The translations under genes were made by a program, and so were the position numbers. Below the pieces are notes generated by a model. That model had not been told where the DNA came from. It worked only from the letters and a program-made list of their open reading frames with translations, and ran no database searches. From assembly GCA_041287635.1 (NCBI GenBank), contig JBGGNG010000053.1:1-8354 (forward strand): 8,354 bases of DNA, read 5' to 3'. The DNA comes from JAOUEA01 sp041287635. Its GTDB lineage: Bacteria; Actinomycetota; UBA4738; HRBIN12. This document shows, piece after piece, positions 1-6,327 of the stretch (position 1 is its first letter; every line of letters begins with the position of its first letter).

Positions 1-13
1 CGGGGGCATCAGC

Positions 14-958
14 TTACGCGCCCGTGAGCTGCTTCTCGTACAGGTCATGTCGCCGTCGAACCGTCATGCCGATCCCCGCGTACAGGTCGGTCGCGCCCGT
101 CGCGTTCTCGGTGTCCACGCCCAGCCGCACCTCGTGGTGCCCGCGCGCGGCGAGCTCCGCGAACGACCGGGTGAGCAGCGCCCGTCCCACGCCGCGGTGG
201 CGCCAAGGCTCGCGTACCCCGAGATCTCCGACCCATCCCACGCCGTCGTCGGCCGCCATGCTGACCGAGACGCCGACCGGTTCATCGCCCTCGAACGCGA
301 GCATGATGAGCGACGGGTCGTACCCGGGCATGCCCCGGAACTCCTGGAGCCACTCCTCTTGTTCCGAAGGCTCGTAGCCGAAGTTGTCCCGGAACGCCTC
401 GTCGAGCACGTGGTACGCGATGAGCTCATCACCCTCCGACGCGCCGAGCCGCATCGTGATGCCGTCGGGATCGTCGATGGGCGTGTCGGCGGCGGGCAAC
501 CCGCGTTGCATGTGCCAGAAGGAACGGGCGTGGCGGTAGCCACGCCCGACGAAGAGCCCGAGGGCGGCGGCGTCGGTCGAGGGCATGGCCGTACGGAAAG
601 GCGCGGTCACTCCCGACGGAAGCCGAAGCGCGGCGCGACGTTCGGTCTCGCCCAGCAGCGCCGAGCCCAGCCCACGGCCGGCGTGCTCGGGATGCACCTT
701 GCCCATCGCGAAGACCTGCACGGCGGGGTCGAGCGCGAGCACGAGACCGTACGCCGCGACCGTCCCGTCGGGGGCCTCGGCGACGATCGTGTCACGGTCA
801 ATGTCGAACCGCGCCACCGCCCAGTCGGCGACGATCTCGTCGCGGGATGGGTCGACGAACCCGACGTCGACCCGATCGCAGGCCTCGAAGAGCGCGACCA
901 AGGCGTCGAGATCGTCGCGCCGGGCCGGGCGAGCCCGGTACGGGGCGGGGAACGTCAC
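14..958 (-). CDS. Tandem GNAT-family N-acetyltransferase, coupled to ku
   Basis: Protein of 314 aa with two GNAT (Gcn5-related acetyl-CoA-dependent acetyltransferase) folds. Domain 1 spans about residues 8-155, with the acetyl-CoA loop at 88-102 (VHPEHAGRGLGSALL). Domain 2 spans about 166-312, with its loop at 248-262 (VREPWRHRGVGRALL) and a typical GNAT C-terminal segment near 285-300 (NATGATDLYAGIGM). Both loops keep the R-x-x-G-x-G/A type signature, so both domains may bind acetyl-CoA. The size and two-domain layout resemble mycothiol synthase MshD, but reading alone does not establish that identity, so no symbol is given. The GTG start at 958 overlaps the ku stop in the 4-base sequence GTGA, the classic arrangement for translational coupling, and this decides the start. 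The stop is TAA at 14-16. The substrate is unknown: a small molecule, an antibiotic or a protein lysine are all possible. Confidence is high for the family and low for any specific role. Confidence 0.9.
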   Translation of the reverse strand: MTFPAPYRARPARRDDLDALVALFEACDRVDVGFVDPSRDEIVADWAVARFDIDRDTIVAEAPDGTVAAYGLVLALDPAVQVFAMGKVHPEHAGRGLGSALLGETERRAALRLPSGVTAPFRTAMPSTDAAALGLFVGRGYRHARSFWHMQRGLPAADTPIDDPDGITMRLGASEGDELIAYHVLDEAFRDNFGYEPSEQEEWLQEFRGMPGYDPSLIMLAFEGDEPVGVSVSMAADDGVGWVGDLGVREPWRHRGVGRALLTRSFAELAARGHHEVRLGVDTENATGATDLYAGIGMTVRRRHDLYEKQLTGA

Positions 959-1866
959 TCCCCGACGGCCTTCTTGCGGGCCGTCGTCTTCTTCGCGGTC
1001 GACTTCTTCGCTGTGGTCTTCTTGGCGGTGGCCTTCTTCGCGGTCGCCTTCTTGGCCGCGGGTCGCTTCCGTGCGGGCTCGGGCTCGTCGTCGGCCTGCT
1101 TCTTCGCCGCGGCGACGCTCGCCTTCAGGGCCTCCATCAGGTCGACGACCTTGGCGGTCGGCTCGGCCTCGACGACCTCGATCTCTTCGCCGTTGATCTT
1201 CGCCTCAACGATCTTCAGCATCGCCTCGCGGTACTCGTCGGTGAACTCGTCGGGGTTCCACTCGGCGGTGAGGTTCTCGATCAGCTGGCGGGCCATCTCG
1301 ACCTCTTGGCCACGCGCCTTCGAGCTCACGTCGACGTCACCGAACTCCGCCTCGCGGATCTCGTCGGGCCAGTACATCGTCTCGAGCACGAAGGCGTCGT
1401 CCTTGAAACGGAGCGCCGCGAGGTGTTCCTTATCTCGGAAGCTGACCTTCGCGATGCCGACCTTGTTGTCCTGGCTCATCGCTTCGCGCAGAAGCGCGTA
1501 CGCCTTCGCGCCGGTCTCGTCGGGCGAGAGGTAGTAGCTCTTCTTGAACATCATCGGGTCGATCTCGTCGAGATCGACGAACTGCTGGATGTCGATCGCG
1601 CGGCTCGACTCGACCGGCACGGCGGCGAAATCGTCGTCGGTCAGCACGACGTAGCGGTCCTTCTCGTACTCGTAGCCCTTCACGATGTGCTCGAAGTCGA
1701 CGATCTCGCCGTCCTTCTCGCACATGCGCTTGTACCGGATGCGCCCCATGTCCTCGTCGTGGAGCTGGTTGAAGCGCAGCGTCTTCTCCTCGGTCGCCGG
1801 GTAGACGGCCACCGGGATCGTCACGAGGCCGAACGAGATGGCCCCTTTCCACATCGCTCTCGGCAT
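955..1866 (-). CDS. ku: Non-homologous end-joining protein Ku
   Basis: Bacterial Ku, 303 aa, forms a homodimeric ring that threads onto double-strand DNA ends and recruits LigD. The N-terminus MPRAMWKGAISFGLVTIPV is the hallmark start of bacterial Ku, whose beta-barrel core follows to about residue 235. Typical motifs are the FNQLHDED segment at 32-39, RCxKCG-like RIRYKRMCE at 42-50, and the acidic helix region EMARQLIENLTAEWNPDEFTDEYR at 190-213. A short conserved C-terminal segment, VVDLMEALKASVAAAKK (240-256), precedes a Lys/Ala/Thr tail. That tail (about 266-300) is of the kind known from actinobacterial Ku proteins, where basic tails affect DNA binding. The ATG start is supported by GGAGGG six bases upstream (1873-1878) and by the motif-level N-terminus. 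The gene has its own likely promoter and leader hairpin in the 86-bp gap before it. It is followed by a GNAT gene overlapping by 4 bp. Its partner ligD lies about 1.9 kb away on the other strand. Confidence 0.97.
   Translation of the reverse strand: MPRAMWKGAISFGLVTIPVAVYPATEEKTLRFNQLHDEDMGRIRYKRMCEKDGEIVDFEHIVKGYEYEKDRYVVLTDDDFAAVPVESSRAIDIQQFVDLDEIDPMMFKKSYYLSPDETGAKAYALLREAMSQDNKVGIAKVSFRDKEHLAALRFKDDAFVLETMYWPDEIREAEFGDVDVSSKARGQEVEMARQLIENLTAEWNPDEFTDEYREAMLKIVEAKINGEEIEVVEAEPTAKVVDLMEALKASVAAAKKQADDEPEPARKRPAAKKATAKKATAKKTTAKKSTAKKTTARKKAVGE
967..1056 (-). repeat. Six-fold 15-bp tandem repeat encoding the Ku basic tail
   Basis: Ku residues 271-300 form six consecutive pentads: AKKAT, AKKAT, AKKTT, AKKST, AKKTT and ARKKA. 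At DNA level this is a 15-bp in-frame tandem repeat with synonymous drift (KK is encoded with AAG throughout). The pattern resembles the lysine/alanine tails of actinobacterial histone-like proteins. It can be expected to vary in copy number between strains by slippage, which would change tail length without breaking the frame; that last point is inference. Confidence 0.85.
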
Positions 1867-1891
1867 GGAAGTCCCTCCGGATGTCAGCGTT

Positions 1892-1909
1892 CCCGCCGCC
1901 CACGGCGGG
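1892..1909 (-). other. Hairpin in the ku 5' leader
   Basis: A perfect 7-bp all-GC inverted repeat has arms at 1892-1898 and 1903-1909 around a 4-nt loop (1899-1902). It lies between the TAGGAT box at 1918-1923 and the ku ribosome binding site at 1873-1878. If transcription begins about 6-7 bases after the box, the hairpin would sit within a few nucleotides of the mRNA 5' end. No T-run follows it, so it is unlikely to act as an intrinsic terminator. A 5' stability element or a protein-binding operator are alternatives. Structure is seen in sequence; function is inferred. Confidence 0.5.
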
Positions 1910-1917
1910 GAAACGCC

Positions 1918-1923
1918 ATCCTA
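1918..1923 (-). promoter_or_regulatory. Probable -10 box of ku (TAGGAT)
   Basis: On the minus strand TAGGAT fits the TAnnnT consensus of actinobacterial housekeeping promoters. It lies 51 bases upstream of the ku start codon, in the only gap between ku and the DUF6457 gene. No convincing -35 element is seen at 16-18 bases spacing, as is common for actinobacterial promoters. The same TAGnnT form recurs before ligD and the PIG-L gene. Confidence 0.4.
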
Positions 1924-1952
1924 TCCCGAGGCGCCGACGCTCCGGTGCCCCG

Positions 1953-2204
1953 CTAGGCGTCGTGGTCCGAGGCGATCGCTCGTTCGATGTCTGCCAGGGC
2001 GGACGCGAACGCGCTCGCGCGGGTTTCGCCCCCAGAGACCCTGCGCTGCACGGCCTCTCCGAGCATATACGTCGCGATCGGGGTGAGCTTGCGCTCGACG
2101 CCGTGCGCCACGTCGCGAGCGACGCCGAGCAGGCGCTCCTGCATGTCGTCGTCGATCGGGTCGACGCCGAGGTCGCCGGCCGCAGTGTTCAGCCAGTCCT
2201 CCAT
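1953..2204 (-). CDS. DUF6457-family small protein
   Basis: An 83-aa acidic, soluble, mostly helical protein. The segment MEDWLNTAAGDLGVD followed by LLGVARDVAHGVERKLTPIATYMLGEAVQRR matches the DUF6457 pattern. That family consists of short actinobacterial proteins with a DWL start and an ARDVAHxVxRxxxPxxxxLxG core. Such proteins are often seen next to or fused with molybdenum-cofactor guanylyltransferase MobA; no molybdenum gene is visible here. The ATG at 2204 is chosen because family homology begins there, although the frame stays open further upstream through the neighbouring gene. It lies 5 bp downstream of the stop of the membrane-protein gene, so the two are probably co-transcribed. Biochemical role unknown. 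Confidence 0.8.
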   Translation of the reverse strand: MEDWLNTAAGDLGVDPIDDDMQERLLGVARDVAHGVERKLTPIATYMLGEAVQRRVSGGETRASAFASALADIERAIASDHDA

Positions 2205-2209
2205 CGCTC

Positions 2210-2746
2210 TCAGCCCTCCCGCTCGTAGATCGTTCGGTCGGCGACCGGAGGCGTGTACCGGTACGAGAGCAGGGCGCCCGCCATCGCCAACAAGCCGCCG
2301 GCGAGGCCGACGAACATGCCGAGCGCCGGGCGAGCCGAGATCGTGCCCTGCTCGAACGCGTCGGCGACCGCGTCGCCCCGCGATGCGTCGGGCGAGAACG
2401 TGATGAGCGTCGAGAAGGCCTCCACGTCGGCGAACCGAGCGGCGAGGCCGTCGGTGTCGACGATGCCCCAGACCGCGGCGCCGACGGCCACGGCCGACGC
2501 CAGGAGTCCGAGGGTGGCCCAGACGTACTTGCCCCCGCCGAGCGAGATCATCACGAGCACGCCGCAGATCAAGGCCGCGACGCCGAGGAACATGATCGTT
2601 TGCCCCGACACGGCCTCGATCGCGCGGATGCGCTCCTCGCCGTCCTGCCCTTCGACGACGAACCAGGCGAACAGGGTCGACGCCGCGATCACCGCGCCTC
2701 CCAGCACGAGTCCCCACCCCGCCGGATTCCGCTTCAAGCGCTCCAT
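2210..2746 (-). CDS. Four-helix integral membrane protein, unknown function
   Basis: A 178-aa protein with four predicted transmembrane helices at about residues 11-31, 51-70, 74-96 and 141-162. The basic N-terminus (MERLKRN) and charged C-terminus (YRYTPPVADRTIYEREG) should both face the cytoplasm. The two larger loops, about 32-50 (acidic) and 97-140, face outward. No enzymatic motif, signal peptidase site or recognised domain name is visible. The start at 2746 is preferred over an upstream ATG at 2809 because a G-rich ribosome binding site (GGGGGGACG) lies directly before it and the extra residues are low-complexity basic sequence. It is the upstream partner of the DUF6457 gene, 5 bp apart. 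The 149-bp gap before it shows no clear -10 box. It may be a structural or stress-related membrane protein; I cannot assign a function. Confidence 0.75.
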   Translation of the reverse strand: MERLKRNPAGWGLVLGGAVIAASTLFAWFVVEGQDGEERIRAIEAVSGQTIMFLGVAALICGVLVMISLGGGKYVWATLGLLASAVAVGAAVWGIVDTDGLAARFADVEAFSTLITFSPDASRGDAVADAFEQGTISARPALGMFVGLAGGLLAMAGALLSYRYTPPVADRTIYEREG

Positions 2747-2895
2747 CGTCCCCCCGTCCGATCGGTGCATCCCTCGAACGTGCTTCCTACCACGGTGGCC
2801 GGGCGTCACGCCATCGGGCCCATCTGGTCGACGCGACGAAACGATCGCACCCAGCCTCGATCGCGAGTCAGCGCAGGGAGAGACTCAGGGTCGTG

Positions 2896-3615
2896 TCACC
2901 CCTGACCCACGGTGGCGATGTAGACGGTGTTCGCTGCTTCGCCACGGGTGAGGGGGTTGTCGAACCTGACGACATGCGCCTCGCTTGAGGCGAAGACGTC
3001 CTCGAGGACGGCGATGTATCCCTCGTCGGGGGGGTCATCGGACCACAAGGCGTAGACGCCTCCCGGCTCGAGGCGACCCGCGAGTCGCTGGTGCCCCGCA
3101 CGCCTGTAGAAGTCGGCGTGACCCGGGTGCAAGACGTGCCGAGGGGTGTGGTCGATATCCACGAGGATGGCATCGTGGCGGTCGCGCGTGTCAGGCCCGA
3201 AGCGTGAGCCGCTCGCGATCATCGCGAAGAAGTCTCCCTCGACGAGGGTGCACCGTGGATCGGATGTCAGTTCCTTGCTCACCGGAAGCAGCCCACGCCG
3301 GTGCCAACCGATGACCTCGTCCAGCGCCTCGATGACACGCACGGAACGCACACTGGGGTCGCGCAGGACCGCATGCGCGGTGTAGCCGAGACCGAGCCCT
3401 CCCACCACGACGTCGAGGTCCACGCCGGGGACGAGGGCGAGCGCGATGTCGGCGAGTGCCACCTCGGCCACGGTGAAGGCGCTCGACATAAGGAACTCGT
3501 CGCCGAGCTTCGCCTCGTAGATGTCGGCCTGCAGGGTCGGTTCGAACCGACGTCGAAGGCTGATCTCGCCGAGGTGTGTCGGTCGCCAGTCGAGTTCTTC
3601 GAAGCGGGCACTCAC
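2896..3615 (-). CDS. Spermidine synthase-like SAM-fold protein
   Basis: A 239-aa Rossmann-fold protein of the type usually auto-annotated as spermidine synthase. The nucleoside-binding loop is VVVGGLGLGYTA (69-80), followed by the acidic ribose-binding region VRVIEALDEV (92-101), LVEGDFF (124-130) and DAILVDIDHTPRHVLHP (148-164). The family-typical N-terminus ARFEELDWRPTHLGEISLRRR and the segment EFLMSSAFT (40-48) are present. In genuine SpeE the catalytic motif is close to DSTDP. Here the equivalent reads DIDHTP, so the second Asp appears replaced by His156, which argues against ordinary polyamine synthesis. The GTG at 3615 is chosen because conserved sequence starts there. A TTG at 3666 is in frame but overlaps a TTGACG that could be a -35 element. 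The gene is divergent from ligD with a 140-bp gap. Substrate unknown. Confidence 0.75.
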   Translation of the reverse strand: MSARFEELDWRPTHLGEISLRRRFEPTLQADIYEAKLGDEFLMSSAFTVAEVALADIALALVPGVDLDVVVGGLGLGYTAHAVLRDPSVRSVRVIEALDEVIGWHRRGLLPVSKELTSDPRCTLVEGDFFAMIASGSRFGPDTRDRHDAILVDIDHTPRHVLHPGHADFYRRAGHQRLAGRLEPGGVYALWSDDPPDEGYIAVLEDVFASSEAHVVRFDNPLTRGEAANTVYIATVGQG

Positions 3616-3743
3616 TGGCTCGCAACCGTGCCACCCGATCCATGGCGTGCGCAAGCCCCGCGTCAAACAAGATCTGGACGGGCTGCGGCCGTCGAGGATG
3701 CGTCGGCCCCTCCACCCGGGGTCGTTCGATCGCCGCCCACGGC

Positions 3744-3749
3744 TAGCAT
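3744..3749 (+). promoter_or_regulatory. Probable -10 box of ligD, leaderless start
   Basis: TAGCAT fits the TAnnnT consensus and ends 6 bases before the GTG start of ligD. Transcription would therefore begin at or next to the start codon. No Shine-Dalgarno sequence precedes the GTG, which agrees with leaderless translation, a frequent arrangement in Actinomycetota. No convincing -35 hexamer is seen at standard spacing. Confidence 0.5.
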
Positions 3750-3755
3750 CACCGC

Positions 3756-6320
3756 GTGGCGAAGCGACGAAGGGCCCGTGTCTCGAAGGAAGCGTTCACG
3801 GTCGAGATGCCGGTCGCGCTCGAGGCGTCCCGCGACGGCGACGCCTGGTGGGCCGAGATCGACGGCCGCGAGCTGCGACTGTCCAACCTCACGAAGGTCT
3901 TCTGGCCCTACGAGGGCTACACGAAGGGAGACCTGCTCGCCTACTACGCGAACGTCGCATCGCTGATCGTGCCGCACCTCGCCGAGCGCCCGCTCACGAT
4001 GAAGCGCATGCCCGACGGCATCGACGGCCCGTTCTTCTACGAGAAGTCGGCTCCCTCACACACGCCGGACTGGCTCGGCCGGTGCGTGGTGCAGAGCGAG
4101 GACGCCAAAGGCGGCGAGATCGACTACCTCACGATCGCCGACACGGCCGGACTGCTCTACGTCGCGAACCTCGGATGCATCGAGTTCCATCCACTGCATT
4201 CCCGCTGCGCCGACGTGGTGCACCCCGACTACCTCTTCTTCGACCTCGATCCGTTCGAGCCCTACACGTACGAGGACGTGCTCGTCGTCACACGGCACAT
4301 TAAGGTTCTGCTCGACCAGCTCGGGCTGCCCTCGTTCCCGAAGACCAGCGGCGCGACGGGCCTGCAGATCTACGTGCCGGTCCTGCGCGGCACCTACTCC
4401 TACGACCTCGTGCGCGCGTTCGTGGGCGCCGCCGGCCGCCTGATCAAGGACGCCGATCCCGACCGCGTCACGATGGCGTGGAAGATCGTCGATCGCACCG
4501 GGAAGATCTTCATCGACCACAACATGAACCGCTCGGGGGCGAACATCGCGGCCGCGTACTCGGTGCGGCCAGAGCCGCGAGCGTCGGTCTCGACGCCGCT
4601 CACGTGGGACGAGGTCTTCGAGGGCGGCTTCGAGCCGGGCGACTTCCGCATCGACAACGTCTGGGAACGGTTCGAACGCGTCGGCGACCTGTTCGAGGGC
4701 GTGCGCACCGAGGCGGCGGACCTCACGTCGGCGCTCGAGGCGCTCGGGGTCGCCCCCGAGCGGGTCGACGGCGCCGCGGCGCAGCCCGCGGTCGACGCTC
4801 CCCTTCCTCGGACCGCGGCGAAGGCCGTCGCGGCGCGCACGGCGGAGGACATCGCGGCCGCTTCGAAGGACCCGGCACTGTTCGAGTACGTCCGGCGGCG
4901 CGACTTCGGCCCCGAGGGCACCACCGAGCCCGCGCCCGGCGAGGTCACGCCGATCGGCAACTCGTTCGTGATCCACAAGCACCGCGCGACCAGGCTGCAT
5001 TACGACGTCCGGCTGGAGAAGGAGGGGGGGCTGCCGTCGTGGGCGGTGCCCAAGGGATTGCCGCTCGCCAAAGGTGACAAGCGGCTCGCGGTGCAGACCG
5101 AGGTGCACCCACTCGAATACGGACAGTTCGAGGGCACGATCCCCGAAGGCCACTACGGCGCGGGCGAGGTGCGCATCTTCGACGACGGCTGGTACGAACC
5201 GGTCGAGTGGACCGACACGAAGGTCTCGTTCGTGCTGCACGGCCGGCGCTACCCCGGCCTCGAGTTCCACTTCGTGAAGACGAAGACCGACTGGCTCGCG
5301 TTCCTCGCGAGCGCGCAGTCGGTGCCGCTGATCCCGACGCCCCCGCGGTTCGAGCCGATGCTCGCCGAGGGCGGATGGGCGCCCTTCGACGACGAGGCCT
5401 GGTGGTTCGAGCCGAAGCTCGACGGCATCCGGTGCGTGGCCGAGCTCTCGACCGGCGAGACGAAGCTCCGCACACGCACCGGGCGCGACGCGACCGAGCA
5501 GTACCCGGAGCTGCACATGGTGCACGAGCTCGTCGACCAGGTGAACGCGGTGATCGACGGCGAGATAGTGGCCTTCGACGATGCCGGACGGCCCTCGTTC
5601 GAGGTACTGCAGCAACGCATGAACCTCGCCGGGCAGCGCGCGATCGCGCGCTTCTCGAAGACCACGCCGGTCTCACTCGTCGCGTTCGACCTGCTCTGGC
5701 TCGACGGCCACGACACGACCGGATTGCCGCTGGAGCAGCGCCGCGAGCTGCTCGAGCTCGTCGCGGAGCAGGACCACCGGCTGCAGGTCACGGCACACGT
5801 CGCCGGCGAGGGGAACGCGCTCGCGACGCAGGCGCGCGAGCTGGGGCTCGAAGGGGTGATGGCGAAGCGCCTCGGCTCGCCGTACGTGCCGGGGCGTCGC
5901 AGCCCCGATTGGCGCAAGATCAAGCTGATGAACACCCAGGACTGCGTGGTTCTGGGCTGGACACCCGGCAAGGGCGGCCGTGCGGGCTCGTTCGGCGCGC
6001 TGCTCGTCGGCGCGATCGTCGACGGCGACCTCCGCTGGGTCGGTCAGGTCGGCTCGGGCTTCACCGATCGCATGCTCGACGACCTGATGAAGCAGCTCGA
6101 GCCGCTCGTGCGACCCGACCCGCCGATCGACGACCCTTCCCTCGCCGCCGTGAAGGGCGCGACGTTCGTGGAACCCGAGCTCGTCTGCGAGGTCCAATAC
6201 CTCGAGATGACGAAGAGCACACGGAAGATGCGCGCGCCGTCGTTCCGGGGCATGCGCCCCGACGTGCCGCCCGAGGACTGCGTGCTGGAGCCGCTTGCGG
6301 GCTCTCGACGGGCGCCCTAG
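3756..6320 (+). CDS. ligD: ATP-dependent DNA ligase LigD (POL-PE-LIG)
   Basis: Multifunctional NHEJ ligase of 854 aa that fills, trims and seals breaks held by Ku. The N-terminal primase-polymerase domain (about 35-330) has metal-binding Asp163 and Asp165 in FFDLDPF, the EFHPLH motif (143-148), TSGATGLQIYVPV (197-209) and a third Asp254 in IFIDHNMN. After an Ala/Pro-rich linker (about 333-398) comes the 3'-phosphoesterase domain (about 400-515), with His409, His415, Asp417, Arg419, His451 and Tyr455 matching the active-site set known from Pseudomonas LigD. The ligase domain (about 530-854) has nucleophile Lys554 in EPKLDGIR, DGEIV (601-605), AFDLLWLDG (643-651), EGVMAKR (699-705) and DWRKIK (718-723), then an OB-fold. 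The order is that of mycobacterial LigD rather than the PE-LIG-POL order of Pseudomonas. All three modules look active. The GTG start is probably leaderless. Its stop overlaps the convergent GYD gene. Confidence 0.97.
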   Translation: MAKRRRARVSKEAFTVEMPVALEASRDGDAWWAEIDGRELRLSNLTKVFWPYEGYTKGDLLAYYANVASLIVPHLAERPLTMKRMPDGIDGPFFYEKSAPSHTPDWLGRCVVQSEDAKGGEIDYLTIADTAGLLYVANLGCIEFHPLHSRCADVVHPDYLFFDLDPFEPYTYEDVLVVTRHIKVLLDQLGLPSFPKTSGATGLQIYVPVLRGTYSYDLVRAFVGAAGRLIKDADPDRVTMAWKIVDRTGKIFIDHNMNRSGANIAAAYSVRPEPRASVSTPLTWDEVFEGGFEPGDFRIDNVWERFERVGDLFEGVRTEAADLTSALEALGVAPERVDGAAAQPAVDAPLPRTAAKAVAARTAEDIAAASKDPALFEYVRRRDFGPEGTTEPAPGEVTPIGNSFVIHKHRATRLHYDVRLEKEGGLPSWAVPKGLPLAKGDKRLAVQTEVHPLEYGQFEGTIPEGHYGAGEVRIFDDGWYEPVEWTDTKVSFVLHGRRYPGLEFHFVKTKTDWLAFLASAQSVPLIPTPPRFEPMLAEGGWAPFDDEAWWFEPKLDGIRCVAELSTGETKLRTRTGRDATEQYPELHMVHELVDQVNAVIDGEIVAFDDAGRPSFEVLQQRMNLAGQRAIARFSKTTPVSLVAFDLLWLDGHDTTGLPLEQRRELLELVAEQDHRLQVTAHVAGEGNALATQARELGLEGVMAKRLGSPYVPGRRSPDWRKIKLMNTQDCVVLGWTPGKGGRAGSFGALLVGAIVDGDLRWVGQVGSGFTDRMLDDLMKQLEPLVRPDPPIDDPSLAAVKGATFVEPELVCEVQYLEMTKSTRKMRAPSFRGMRPDVPPEDCVLEPLAGSRRAP

Positions 6321-6327
6321 GCGCCCG
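6309..6327. terminator. Hairpin centred on the overlapping ligD/GYD stops
   Basis: An 8-bp all-GC perfect inverted repeat has arms at 6309-6316 and 6320-6327 around a 3-nt loop, CTA (6317-6319). The loop plus the next base is the CTAG in which the ligD stop (6318-6320) and the opposite-strand GYD-gene stop (6319-6317) overlap. A hairpin would form at the 3' end of either coding region, so it may work as a bidirectional transcription barrier. No T-tract follows on either strand, so it is not a canonical intrinsic terminator. The structure is directly visible; termination is inferred. Confidence 0.5.

Noticed and set aside
1..9. An ATG on the minus strand at 9-7, just downstream of the GNAT stop, as the start of a further gene.
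   Set aside because: Only three codons are inside the window, too little to support a gene.
47..1956. Long open plus-strand frames opposite ku and the GNAT gene (47-1534 and 847-1956).
   Set aside because: They are antisense to two strongly recognised genes; their products are Arg/Val/Leu/Phe-rich composition artefacts of high-GC codons, with no recognisable domain.
2842..2863. Repeated CGATCG (2842-2847 and 2858-2863) that could pair as a terminator after the spermidine synthase-like gene.
   Set aside because: CGATCG is itself palindromic and common in this DNA, the stem is only 6 bp with a 10-nt loop, and the following T-run is only three bases.
3661..3666. TTGACG on the minus strand as a -35 element of the spermidine synthase-like gene.
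   Set aside because: It is a good hexamer match, but no acceptable -10 box is found 16-18 bases downstream, so I used it only as an argument against the TTG start.
4056..5615. Long minus-strand open frame opposite ligD.
   Set aside because: It lies wholly inside ligD, whose motifs are intact; the antisense product is Arg/Val/Glu-rich without any domain pattern.
3756..6320. ligD as a recently transferred or phage-borne gene.
   Set aside because: Base composition and codon use look the same as in the neighbours, and no integrase, transposase, terminal repeat or tRNA site is visible.
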